NCBI RefSeq assembly: GCF_000812465.1
Contig: NZ_JWMA01000044.1
Span: 248,001-312,000, forward strand
Length of the DNA: 64,000 nucleotides
Direction: 5' to 3'
DNA from: Cupriavidus sp. IDO
GTDB taxonomy: Bacteria > Pseudomonadota > Gammaproteobacteria > Burkholderiales > Burkholderiaceae
The translations under genes and the position numbers were made by a program. Each line of letters opens with the position of its first letter. Positions within the stretch are counted from its first letter, which is position 1. The notes below the pieces were generated by a model. That model was not told where the DNA came from. It did not search any database and saw only the letters and a program-made list of their open reading frames with translations. Positions 1 to 7,752 of this stretch are shown here, piece by piece.

Positions 1-2
1 GC

Positions 3-980
3 GACAATCAGTTCATCGTCCGCTCGGACAAGCATCAGAGCCGCGTCAGGGACGGGCACCTTGTCATCACCATCCACATCGCCAGGCAATACGGCCCTCC
101 GATCGAGCTCACGACGAACAGCAACGGCAAGGACGTGGACCTCACCGGTTGCAACCTGCGTGTGATCGTGAAGGGTGACGCGGTCGAAATCCACTACGCT
201 ACCGCGAAGCCCGAAGGGCGCCCCTGCGGCACAGGGGAAATTGGCGTCGACAAAGGCTACACCGAGGCTTTCGCCGACTCAGATGGCGAGCATCATGGTC
301 AGACGTTCGGCGCCGTGCTGAGCGCTTACAGCGACCAGGTTTCGAAGACCGGCAAAGCACGAAACCGGCTGCATGCCCTCGAAAAAGCCCATCGGAAAGC
401 CGGTCGCATCGCCAAGGCCGAGCGCATCAGGAAGTGCAACCTCGGACGCGTGAAACTGCAGGCGCGCAGGGACCGCACGAAGCAGCGGTTGCGCACGATT
501 GCCTACCAGTGCGCCCATACCATCGTGGACAAGGCGGCGGTGGTCGGTTCGGAAGATCTGACGTCGCCCATCAAGTGGAGGGGGCAGTGGCGGAGCTACA
601 ACCGCCGCATGAGCGCATGGGCCAAGGGTGTACTGGCTCAAGCGCTCGATGAAGTTTGCACGCAGCGTGGGGCGACGCACGTCGTCGTCAACGCCGCCTA
701 CACGTCGCAAATGGACTCGTTCACGGGCTTGCTGCAAGGCAAGCGCGAGGGCGACAAGTTTTACCGTGCCAACGGGGACGTTCTGCAGGCGGATACCAAT
801 GCAGCGCGGAACGTGCGGGACAGGATTCACGACCGGGAAATCACCCGGTATATGCCTCACCTCCAGGTGAAGCAGATTCTGCTCGCGCGCTCCTCCGGCG
901 CAACTGAGCGTCAAGCGGCTTCAGTTGGGCGGCGCAAGCCGCGTCAACGAAGTGCGGATAAATCCAATGCTCAACTTTGA
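3..980 (+). CDS. TnpB-like RNA-guided nuclease, C-terminal part (gene starts before the window)
   Basis: The reading frame is open from base 3 and stops with TGA at 978-980, so this is the C-terminal 325 residues of a longer protein; a GTG at 135 is only an internal codon. It resembles IS200/IS605-type TnpB proteins. All three RuvC acidic residues are present: Asp in GVDKGY (nt 249-251), Glu in GSEDLT (nt 552-554) and Asp in QADTNAARN (nt 792-794). A basic helical stretch between the first two matches the family layout. The usual four-cysteine zinc ribbon between the second and third motif is absent: the TSQ landmark is there, but every expected Cys is replaced (nt 700-790). A conserved-looking tail (ITRYMP, then VKQILL) follows. 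No TnpA gene is visible. Nuclease activity is plausible but not shown. Confidence 0.8.
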   Translation, partial: DNQFIVRSDKHQSRVRDGHLVITIHIARQYGPPIELTTNSNGKDVDLTGCNLRVIVKGDAVEIHYATAKPEGRPCGTGEIGVDKGYTEAFADSDGEHHGQTFGAVLSAYSDQVSKTGKARNRLHALEKAHRKAGRIAKAERIRKCNLGRVKLQARRDRTKQRLRTIAYQCAHTIVDKAAVVGSEDLTSPIKWRGQWRSYNRRMSAWAKGVLAQALDEVCTQRGATHVVVNAAYTSQMDSFTGLLQGKREGDKFYRANGDVLQADTNAARNVRDRIHDREITRYMPHLQVKQILLARSSGATERQAASVGRRKPRQRSADKSNAQL

Positions 981-1003
981 GCAGATTTTATGGAACAGCT
1001 CCC

Positions 1004-2272
1004 ATGCAAAGACGAAGCTTCCTGGGCGTCGCGGCCGGCGCCGCTGTATTGGGTACGCTGGGCACCCACGCCGCGCGCGCTGCCGCACCGGCCAGGGTCG
1101 TCGTGGTGGGCGGCGGCTACGGCGGCGCCACCGCGGCGCGCTACCTGCGCGAGTGGAGCGGCCATGCCATCGACGTCACGCTGGTCGAATCCAATCCCAC
1201 CTTTGTTTCCTGCCCGCTGTCCAACCTCGTGATCGGCGGCAGCCGGTGCATGGAAGACATCACGCTGTCGTACGACGCGCTGGCGCGCCGCCATGGCGTG
1301 CGGCTGGTGCGCGACACCGCGGTCGCTATCGACGCCGCCAGGCGCAACGTGCGCCTGGCCGGCGGCAGCACGCTGCCTTATGACCGGCTGGTACTGTCGC
1401 CGGGCGTGGAAATGATGAGCGACGCGCTGCCAGGCCTGAAGCAGCCCGGCGGCGACCAGGTCCTGCACGCCTGGAAGGCAGGTCCGCAGACCCTGGCGCT
1501 GCGGCGCCAGCTGGAGGCCATGCCGGATGGCGGCACCTTCGCCATCACCATCCCGCTCGCCCCGTACCGCTGCCCGCCCGGCCCCTACGAGCGCGCCTGC
1601 CAGGTGGCGAGCTACTTCAAGCAGCACAAGCCGCGCAGCAAGGTGCTGATCCTCGACGCCAATCCGGACATCACCTCCAAGGCCGCGCTGTTCCGCCAGG
1701 TGTGGGGATCGCGCTACCAGGGCATGGTCGAGTACCGCCCGCAGTACAACGCCGTCGATGTCGATGCCGCCACGCGCACGATCAAATTCGAAGTACAGGA
1801 CGACGAGCGCGCCGACGTGCTCAACGTGCTGCCGCCGCAGCGCGCCGGCGCGATTGCCGTCTCGGCCGGGCTGGCCACCGCCAACGCGCGCTGGTGCGAG
1901 GTGGATTTCCTGAGCTTCGAATCGCATGCCGTGCCGGACATCCACGTGCTGGGCGACGCCATCCAGATCGCCCCGCTGATGCCCAAGTCCGGACACATGG
2001 CCAACCAGCACGGCAAGGTCGCCGCCGCCGCCATCGTGGCGCTGCTGTCGGGCCGCGCGCCGGATCCCGAGCCGTTCTACAACAACACCTGCTACAGCTT
2101 CACCTCCGACCGCGAAGCCGTGCACGTCGCCAGCGTGCACCGGTACGATGCGGAGCAGAAGACGATGGTGACGGTGCCGGGTTCGGGCGGGCTGTCGAGC
2201 GCGCCGAATGCGCTGGAGGGAGATTACGCGCTGGCATGGGCGAGGGGTATCTGGGCGGACATGCTTTCGTAG
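1004..2272 (+). CDS. fccB: Flavocytochrome c sulfide dehydrogenase, flavoprotein subunit (FccB/SoxF type)
   Basis: A 422-residue periplasmic FAD protein that oxidises sulfide and passes electrons to a c-type cytochrome. The ATG at 1004 is chosen because it gives a twin-arginine leader (RRSFLG at residues 3-8, hydrophobic core, cleavage near residue 26); longer frames upstream run into the transposon gene. The FAD-binding GGGYGG lies at residues 36-41. Cys70 in FVSCPLSN matches the residue that binds FAD covalently in the family. Cys190 (YRCPPGPY) and Cys363 (NTCYSF) match the redox-active disulfide pair. A weak GGAACA ribosome site precedes the start. No cytochrome subunit (FccA) gene is in the window; it may lie left of the TnpB gene or a Sox cytochrome may serve. 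Confidence 0.88.
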   Translation: MQRRSFLGVAAGAAVLGTLGTHAARAAAPARVVVVGGGYGGATAARYLREWSGHAIDVTLVESNPTFVSCPLSNLVIGGSRCMEDITLSYDALARRHGVRLVRDTAVAIDAARRNVRLAGGSTLPYDRLVLSPGVEMMSDALPGLKQPGGDQVLHAWKAGPQTLALRRQLEAMPDGGTFAITIPLAPYRCPPGPYERACQVASYFKQHKPRSKVLILDANPDITSKAALFRQVWGSRYQGMVEYRPQYNAVDVDAATRTIKFEVQDDERADVLNVLPPQRAGAIAVSAGLATANARWCEVDFLSFESHAVPDIHVLGDAIQIAPLMPKSGHMANQHGKVAAAAIVALLSGRAPDPEPFYNNTCYSFTSDREAVHVASVHRYDAEQKTMVTVPGSGGLSSAPNALEGDYALAWARGIWADMLS

Positions 2273-2374
2273 GGCGCGCACAAAACCGCAAGATCGTGCA
2301 ATGCGCCCGCGCCGGGCGCTGCTACGCTGGGACCTTCCCGAATCCATTCCCGCGCGCGGCAGCGCCAGCCGACC

Positions 2375-3262
2375 ATGCAAGCCAGAGACCGTTTCCTCGC
2401 CCTCGCCATCGTGTGCGTCTGGGGCGTCAATTTCGTCGTCATCAAGGTCGGCCTGGCCGGTGTGCCGCCGATGCTGCTCGGCGCGCTGCGTTTCTGCCTG
2501 GTGGTGTTTCCGGCGATCTTCTTCGTTCCGCGCCCGCGCGTGCCATGGCGCATGCTGATAGCGTACGGCGCGACCATCAGCCTGGGCCAGTTCGCCTTCC
2601 TGTTCTATGCCATGGCGGTCGGCATGCCGGCCGGGCTGGCGTCACTGGTACTGCAGTCGCAGGCCTTCTTTACGCTCGCGATCGCTGCGCTCTGGCTGGG
2701 CGAGCCGATCCGCTGGAACAACGTCGCCGGCATGGTGGTGGCGGGGGCCGGGCTGGCGCTGATCGGCGCGGGTGCCGCTTCGGGCGGGATGAGCATCGCG
2801 GGCTTCCTGCTCACGCTCTGCGGGGCGTTCTGCTGGGCGAGCGGCAATATCGTCAGCAAGAAGATCGGCCCGGTGGACCTGCTCGGGCTGGTGATCTGGG
2901 GCGCGCTGATCCCGATCGTGCCGTTTGCGCTGCTGTCGCTATGGTTCGAGGGGCCCGCGCGCATCGTCGCCAGCGTGACCCATGTGTCGGGGATGGGCGT
3001 CTTCGCCGTGCTGTACCTGGCCTTTGCGGCGACCGTGTTCGGCTACACCATGTGGGGCCGGCTGCTGACGCGCTATCCGGCCAGCCAGGTTGCGCCGCTG
3101 ACGCTGCTGGTGCCGGTGGTGGGGTTGGTCTCGGCACATGTGCTGCTTGGCGAAGATCTCTCTGCCGCGCAGTGGATCGGCGCCGCCGTGGTGATGGCGG
3201 GGCTGCTCGTCAATGTCTTCGGCGGCCGCTTCTGGCCAGGTCCCGCGCTGGCGCGGCGCTAG
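2375..3262 (+). CDS. EamA-family (DMT superfamily) inner-membrane exporter
   Basis: A 295-residue protein made almost wholly of hydrophobic helices, with the two EamA repeats of about 140 residues each (roughly 8-130 and 145-285). This is the usual ten-helix, about 300-residue layout. The sequence resembles the E. coli EamA/YdeD group, which exports cysteine pathway metabolites, and that role would suit a sulfur locus, but the substrate cannot be read from the sequence. It starts with ATG at 2375, about 100 bp after the flavoprotein gene and on the same strand, and ends 124 bp before the ArsR gene. Confidence 0.85.
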   Translation: MQARDRFLALAIVCVWGVNFVVIKVGLAGVPPMLLGALRFCLVVFPAIFFVPRPRVPWRMLIAYGATISLGQFAFLFYAMAVGMPAGLASLVLQSQAFFTLAIAALWLGEPIRWNNVAGMVVAGAGLALIGAGAASGGMSIAGFLLTLCGAFCWASGNIVSKKIGPVDLLGLVIWGALIPIVPFALLSLWFEGPARIVASVTHVSGMGVFAVLYLAFAATVFGYTMWGRLLTRYPASQVAPLTLLVPVVGLVSAHVLLGEDLSAAQWIGAAVVMAGLLVNVFGGRFWPGPALARR

Positions 3263-3347
3263 CCTTCGCTCGTCATTTCCTGCATTCACTGGTGCCGCCG
3301 AGCCACTGGCGGCACAATCATGCTGTTCTGCATCAATGGGTAAACAC

Positions 3348-3369
3348 TATATGCGCAATTACGCATATA
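3348..3369. promoter_or_regulatory. Palindromic operator of the ArsR-type repressor
   Basis: A perfect inverted repeat: TATATGCG (3348-3355), six-base spacer CAATTA, CGCATATA (3362-3369). It lies just before the chosen start of the ArsR-type gene (3387) in an AT-rich patch that stands out from the GC-rich surroundings. AT-rich interrupted palindromes are typical binding sites of this repressor family. Autoregulation is inferred. Confidence 0.72.
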
Positions 3370-3386
3370 CGAATATATTAGACGGC

Positions 3387-3779
3387 ATGGAAGAGCTGGA
3401 TCGCGTTTTCGAGAAGGTATCGGGCTACTTCAGCCTGTTGGCGGAGCCGACGCGGCTGAAGATCCTGCACGCCTTGTGCGATGGCGAGAAGCCGGTGAAT
3501 ACGGTGGTCGAGACGGTGGGTTCGTCGCAGACCAATGTGTCGCGGCATCTCAACGCGATGTACCGCTCGGGCGTGCTGTCGCGCCGCAAGGAGGCGAATC
3601 TCGTCTTCTACACCATTGCGGACGAAAGCGTGATCGAGCTGTGCCGCACGGTCTGCGTGCAGGTGGCGAGCCGGCTGGAGGACAGCGCCTTGTCCTCCGG
3701 CGTGGTGGACCGCTTCATGGCACAGCCCGCGCCCGAGCCCGTGCAGCCCGCACGTCGCCGTCGTCCCGCGACAAGCTAG
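3387..3779 (+). CDS. ArsR-family repressor, probably a sulfur (persulfide) sensor of the sox locus
   Basis: A 130-residue winged-helix repressor with the ArsR signature (LAEPTRLKILHAL at 18-30, recognition helix SSQTNVSRHL at 46-55, wing RRKEANLVFY at 66-75). In-frame starts exist at 3336, 3351 and 3387; 3387 is chosen because the other two place the operator palindrome inside or after the start codon, and the family usually begins close to this helix. The arsenic ELCVC motif is absent. Cysteines at 31, 86 and 90 could form a dithiol switch like that of SqrR, BigR and SoxR, which sense persulfides, although Cys31 is shifted by three residues from the usual position. Placement between the exporter and soxC supports control of sulfur oxidation. 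The C-terminal 20 residues are Pro/Arg-rich. Confidence 0.82.
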   Translation: MEELDRVFEKVSGYFSLLAEPTRLKILHALCDGEKPVNTVVETVGSSQTNVSRHLNAMYRSGVLSRRKEANLVFYTIADESVIELCRTVCVQVASRLEDSALSSGVVDRFMAQPAPEPVQPARRRRPATS

Positions 3780-3897
3780 CCGCGCACGCGCCGGCTCTTC
3801 CGGCAAACGGATGGCTGCTGCACATCGTTGCAGCTGACCGACAACAGGCACGCCGCATGATTGGACAAGCCATGCGAGCGAGCCGGAGGAGACCGCT

Positions 3898-5247
3898 TTG
3901 CAGGAACGGAACCGGCCCGGGCGCATCGTGCCCGCGCCCCAGCACTTCGTCAGCACTTCGCTGCAGCAGGATATCGACCGGCACGGACTGGACAGCCCGC
4001 GGCGGGACTTCCTGCGCAAGAGCTTTCTCGGCGCGGCTGCCGGCATCGCGGCCGCCGGCATCGGCCGGCATGCACTGGCTGCCGACGGCGACCCTGCCAT
4101 CCTCGAAGCCCAGCCCTGGGCCACTTCGCTCGGCCAGCCGGTCGCGGCGCGGCCGTATGGACAGCCTTCGGTCTATGAAAAGAACCTCGTCCGGCGTGAA
4201 TCTCCGGGCCTGACGCGCGTCTCGGCTGCATCCGTCGCCTTCGCGCCGCTGCAGGGCTTTTTCGGCATCATCACGCCCAACGGCCTGCATTTCGAGCGCC
4301 ATCACCAGGGCTGGCAGGACATCGATCCGGCCCGCCACCGCCTGATGATCAACGGGCTGGTGAAGGCGCCGCGCGTCTACACCATGGACGACCTGATGCG
4401 GCTGCCGGCCGTCTCGCGCATGCACTTCATCGAGTGCGGTGCCAACACCGGCATGGAATGGGGCAACGTGGCGGTGCCCACCGTGCAGTACACGCACGGC
4501 ATGCTGTCGTGCTGCGAATTCACGGGGGTACCGCTCAGGGTGCTGCTCGACGATGCACGCGCGGACCAGCGCCGCGGCCGCTACCTGCTGGCCGAGGGCG
4601 GCGACGGGTCTTCAATGACGCGCACCATCCCGATGGAGCTGGCCGACGAGATCATCGTCGCCTGGGCCATGAACGGCGAGATGCTGCGCCCCGAGAACGG
4701 CTACCCGCTGCGGCTGGTGGTGCCCGGCGTGCAAGGCGTGTCGTGGGTGAAATGGCTGCGCCGGCTGGAGCTGGGCGACAAGCCGTGGAATGCCAAGGAC
4801 GAGACCATCCACTACGTGGACATGATGCCGGACGGCATGCTGCGCCAGTACACCTCGATCCAGGAGTGCAAGTCGGTCATCACCACGCCGTCCGGCGGGC
4901 AGCAGCTGGTGGGCAAGGGCTTCTACAACATCAGCGGGCTGGCGTGGTCGGGGCGCGGCCGCATCCGGCGCGTGGATGTCTCCACCGACGGCGGGCGCAA
5001 CTGGCGCAGCGCGCGGCTGGAGTCGCCGGTGCTGTCCAAGTGCCTGACGCGCTTCAACCTCGACTGGGTCTGGGACGGCGGCCCCGCCATCCTGCAGAGC
5101 CGGGCCATCGACGACACGGGCTACGTGCAGCCGAAGCTGGCGCAATTGCGCGCGGTGCGCGGCACGCGCTCGATCTATCACAACAACGCGATCCAGAGCT
5201 GGCAGGTGGCGCAGGGCGGCGAGGTGTCCAATGTCCATGTGGGCTGA
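3898..5247 (+). CDS. soxC: Sulfane dehydrogenase subunit SoxC (molybdenum cofactor protein)
   Basis: A 449-residue sulfite-oxidase-family molybdoprotein which, with SoxD, oxidises the sulfane sulfur held on SoxY. A TTG start at 3898 is preferred because a strong GGAGGAG (3885-3891) stands six bases upstream. The protein then carries a twin-arginine export signal (SPRRDFLRKSFLG, residues 33-45), expected for a cofactor-loaded periplasmic enzyme. Cys180 in HFIECGANTG is the molybdenum-coordinating cysteine of the family. A C-terminal dimerisation domain follows (from about 310). Its end overlaps the start of soxD by 17 bp, implying translational coupling. The presence of soxCD predicts full oxidation of thiosulfate to sulfate without sulfur deposits. 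Confidence 0.95.
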   Translation: MQERNRPGRIVPAPQHFVSTSLQQDIDRHGLDSPRRDFLRKSFLGAAAGIAAAGIGRHALAADGDPAILEAQPWATSLGQPVAARPYGQPSVYEKNLVRRESPGLTRVSAASVAFAPLQGFFGIITPNGLHFERHHQGWQDIDPARHRLMINGLVKAPRVYTMDDLMRLPAVSRMHFIECGANTGMEWGNVAVPTVQYTHGMLSCCEFTGVPLRVLLDDARADQRRGRYLLAEGGDGSSMTRTIPMELADEIIVAWAMNGEMLRPENGYPLRLVVPGVQGVSWVKWLRRLELGDKPWNAKDETIHYVDMMPDGMLRQYTSIQECKSVITTPSGGQQLVGKGFYNISGLAWSGRGRIRRVDVSTDGGRNWRSARLESPVLSKCLTRFNLDWVWDGGPAILQSRAIDDTGYVQPKLAQLRAVRGTRSIYHNNAIQSWQVAQGGEVSNVHVG

Positions 5248-6268
5248 TACCGCGCGCGCGCTCGTGCTGGCCGCGGCATGCACGGCCAGCGGCTGGGCCG
5301 GTGCTGCCGACTCCGCTGCGGCCCGTGCGGCACTTGGCCGGACCGCAACGCCAGCGGAAGTCGCGGCCTGGGACATCGACGTGCGTCCCGACTTCCAGGG
5401 CCTGCCCAAGGGCAGCGGCACGGTCGCGCAAGGGCAGAAGGTCTGGGATGGCAAGTGTGCCTCGTGCCACGGGGACTTCGGCGAATCGAATGAGGTGTTC
5501 TCGCCCATCGTTGGCGGCACCACTGCGGACGACGTCCGGAGCGGACGCGTGGCGGCGATGACCGGCAACCAGCCCTATCGCACCACGCTGATGAAGGTCA
5601 GCACCGTCAGCACGCTGTGGGACTACATCCGGCGCGCCATGCCGTGGAACGCGCCCAAGAGCCTGAGCACCGAAGAGGTCTATGCCGTCACCGCCTACCT
5701 GCTGAACCTGGGCGAGATCGTGCCGGCCAATTTCACGTTGTCTGACGCCAACATCGCGGAGGTGCAAGGCAAGATGCCCAACCGCGACGGCATGACCACG
5801 AACCATGGCATGTGGCCGGGGCGGGGCCGGCCGGACACCCGCAATACGGCCTGCATGAAGGACTGCACGGACAAGGTGACCATTGCCTCTTCGATGCCGG
5901 ACTATGCGCGCGACGCGCATGGCGACCTGTCGCAGCAGCAGCGCGGCTTCGGTCCCACGCGCGGCGTTGCCGCGAACGGCGCGAAGGAAAGTGGCGCATC
6001 GGTTGCCTTGGCCACCCCGCCTGCGGGCGCTCGGCTGACCGGCCAGTACCAGTGCATGGCGTGCCACGCCGTCGACCGCAAGCTGGTGGGGCCGTCGTTT
6101 GCCGATATCGCCGGCAAGTACCGCGGCCGGGACGCGCATGCCGCCCTGGCCCGCAAAGTGAAGTCGGGCGGGCAGGGCGCCTGGGGCAGCGTGCCAATGC
6201 CGGCGCAGCCACAGATCCCTGATTCGGACATTCAGGCCATGGTGGGGTGGATTCTTGAGGCAAAATAG
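5231..6268 (+). CDS. soxD: Sulfane dehydrogenase cytochrome subunit SoxD
   Basis: A 345-residue dihaem cytochrome c, electron acceptor for SoxC. A Sec-type signal peptide covers about residues 1-26. Two haem-binding CxxCH motifs are visible: CASCH (76-80) and CMACH (275-279). The second domain resembles the small cytochrome encoded just downstream, including the KLVGP and VPMP stretches, suggesting both came from one ancestor. The start at 5231 overlaps soxC; GAGG near 5221 serves as ribosome site, and ATG 5237 is an alternative. Confidence 0.95.
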   Translation: MSMWADTARALVLAAACTASGWAGAADSAAARAALGRTATPAEVAAWDIDVRPDFQGLPKGSGTVAQGQKVWDGKCASCHGDFGESNEVFSPIVGGTTADDVRSGRVAAMTGNQPYRTTLMKVSTVSTLWDYIRRAMPWNAPKSLSTEEVYAVTAYLLNLGEIVPANFTLSDANIAEVQGKMPNRDGMTTNHGMWPGRGRPDTRNTACMKDCTDKVTIASSMPDYARDAHGDLSQQQRGFGPTRGVAANGAKESGASVALATPPAGARLTGQYQCMACHAVDRKLVGPSFADIAGKYRGRDAHAALARKVKSGGQGAWGSVPMPAQPQIPDSDIQAMVGWILEAK

Positions 6269-6383
6269 CGGGCTGGCCGCAGCAGTGCCCCCAGGCGGCG
6301 GCCAGTGTGTGTCGCGTGGCAGGGCATTCCTGCTGCGCGGCCTTTGCCGTCCCCACGGCTATACAAAAGCTTGGAGCTTAATA

Positions 6384-6710
6384 ATGAAGCAGTTTGTCAT
6401 CGCAGCGCTGATGCTGGGAGCCGCCGCATCGGCCCACGCGGTTGATGCCGCCAAGGCACAGGAGATCGCCAACAAGAACGCCTGCATGGGTTGCCACCAG
6501 GTCGACAAGAAGCTGGTCGGCCCGGCCTACAAGGACGTGGCTGCCAAGTACAAGGGCGACAAGAACGCCCTTGCGACCCTGACCAAGAAGGTCAAGGCCG
6601 GTGGTTCGGGGGTCTGGGGTCCGGTGCCGATGCCCGCCAACGCGGGCGTGAGCGACGCCGACCTCAAGACCGTGGTGGAGTGGGTCCTGGCTGGCGCGCC
6701 CGCCAAGTAA
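6384..6710 (+). CDS. Small soluble cytochrome c (c551/c552 type) of the sox operon
   Basis: A 108-residue monohaem cytochrome with a signal peptide (to about residue 19), haem motif CMGCH (34-38) and a likely distal Met ligand in VPMPAN. The start at 6384 follows GGAG at 6373-6376. It lies between soxD and soxY and is very similar to the second domain of SoxD, so a role as the electron carrier from Sox proteins to the terminal oxidase is likely. It is not one of the lettered Sox proteins with certainty, so no symbol is given. Confidence 0.9.
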   Translation: MKQFVIAALMLGAAASAHAVDAAKAQEIANKNACMGCHQVDKKLVGPAYKDVAAKYKGDKNALATLTKKVKAGGSGVWGPVPMPANAGVSDADLKTVVEWVLAGAPAK

Positions 6711-6786
6711 GCACCGCCTCCGGCGGTCAGTCCGCCGATGCAACGGGCCGGATGGTGAAAGCCGTTCCGGCCTGGCAGTAAAGACA

Positions 6787-6809
6787 GCGGCCGGCGATGC
6801 ACCGGCCGC
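6787..6809. other. GC-rich hairpin before soxY
   Basis: GCGGCCGG (6787-6794), loop of seven, CCGGCCGC (6802-6809) form a perfect 8-bp stem in the 145-bp gap between the cytochrome gene and soxY. No T-run follows, so it is not a terminator. It could mark an mRNA processing or stabilising point that sets soxYZ levels apart from soxCD. Confidence 0.45.
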
Positions 6810-6855
6810 ATGAAGAAGACCGACTGGGAACGGAGTAGCCGGAGAGCAAAGCACA

Positions 6856-7311
6856 ATGAATTCCAAACGACGAGAAATGCTGCGGGTCACCGCTGTCCTG
6901 TCGCTGATGGCGGCCACCGGCCTGATCAGCGAAGCGCAGGCAGCCGAGTGGAACAAGAACGCTTTTGACGGCAAGAGCGTGGCCGACGTGATCAAGGCAC
7001 TGGGCGGCAGCGGCACCGAGAAGAGCACCGCCATCACCTTCACCGCCCCGGATATCGCCGAGAACGGCGCCGTGGTCCCGGTGGCCGTGACGAGCAATAT
7101 CCCGGATACCGAGCAGATCGCGATCCTGGTCGAAAAGAACCCGAACACGCTGGCGGCCGATTTCGTCATTCCGGCTGGCACCGAACCGTTCGTCTCCACG
7201 CGCGTGAAGATGGGCCAGACTTCGGTCGTGTACGCGGCCGTCAAGGCCGGCGGCAAGTGGTACGTGGCCTCGAAGGAAATCAAGGTCACGCTGGGCGGCT
7301 GCGGCGGCTGA
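6856..7311 (+). CDS. soxY: Sulfur carrier subunit SoxY
   Basis: A 151-residue periplasmic protein that carries sulfur intermediates on a C-terminal cysteine. The diagnostic GGCGG end is exact (Cys149). An N-terminal leader of about 30 residues with positive charges and a hydrophobic core precedes the mature part. It forms a heterodimer with SoxZ, encoded 47 bp downstream. The ribosome site CGGAGAG lies slightly far upstream of the ATG at 6856. Confidence 0.97.
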   Translation: MNSKRREMLRVTAVLSLMAATGLISEAQAAEWNKNAFDGKSVADVIKALGGSGTEKSTAITFTAPDIAENGAVVPVAVTSNIPDTEQIAILVEKNPNTLAADFVIPAGTEPFVSTRVKMGQTSVVYAAVKAGGKWYVASKEIKVTLGGCGG

Positions 7312-7358
7312 GGCCACGCACGACACCATTTCCCGCCCCACCGCAACAGGAGAAACAC

Positions 7359-7670
7359 ATGGCAGACCCGATGCGCGTACGCGCCACCGAAAACGGCGGC
7401 GTGGTCGACGTCAAGATCTTGATGAAGCACGACATGGAAACCGGCCAGCGCAAGGACGCGTCCGGCAAGACCATCCCGGCATGGCATATCCAGACCGTAA
7501 TTGCCCAGTGCAAGGGCAAGGAAGTGTTCCATGCCCAGTTCGGCCCGGCAGTCTCGAAAGATCCATTCCTGAACTTCAAGTTCAAGGGTGGCGCCAAGGG
7601 CGACAAGGTCACCGTGACCTGGATCGACAACCGCGGCGACAAGCGTACCGACGAAGCGACCATCGCCTGA
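7359..7670 (+). CDS. soxZ: Sulfur carrier complex subunit SoxZ
   Basis: A 103-residue all-beta partner of SoxY without a signal peptide; it is exported with SoxY. The start at 7359 follows a clear AGGAGA. Family features are the opening RVRATENGGVVDVKI, the MKHDMETGQR region and the C-terminal WIDNRGDKRTDEATI. Length is normal for the family. It lies directly after soxY on the same strand. Confidence 0.96.
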   Translation: MADPMRVRATENGGVVDVKILMKHDMETGQRKDASGKTIPAWHIQTVIAQCKGKEVFHAQFGPAVSKDPFLNFKFKGGAKGDKVTVTWIDNRGDKRTDEATIA

Positions 7671-7752
7671 GCGATACAGGGCCGGCAGGGCTTGCCGTCC
7701 TCTGCTAAGGTGCTGGTCGGATGCCGGGATTGGCCCGGCCGGAAGGAAGATC

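Noticed and set aside
3..980. Interpretation of the TnpB-like protein as a nuclease-dead repressor
   Set aside because: All three RuvC acidic residues are present, which argues against a dead nuclease.
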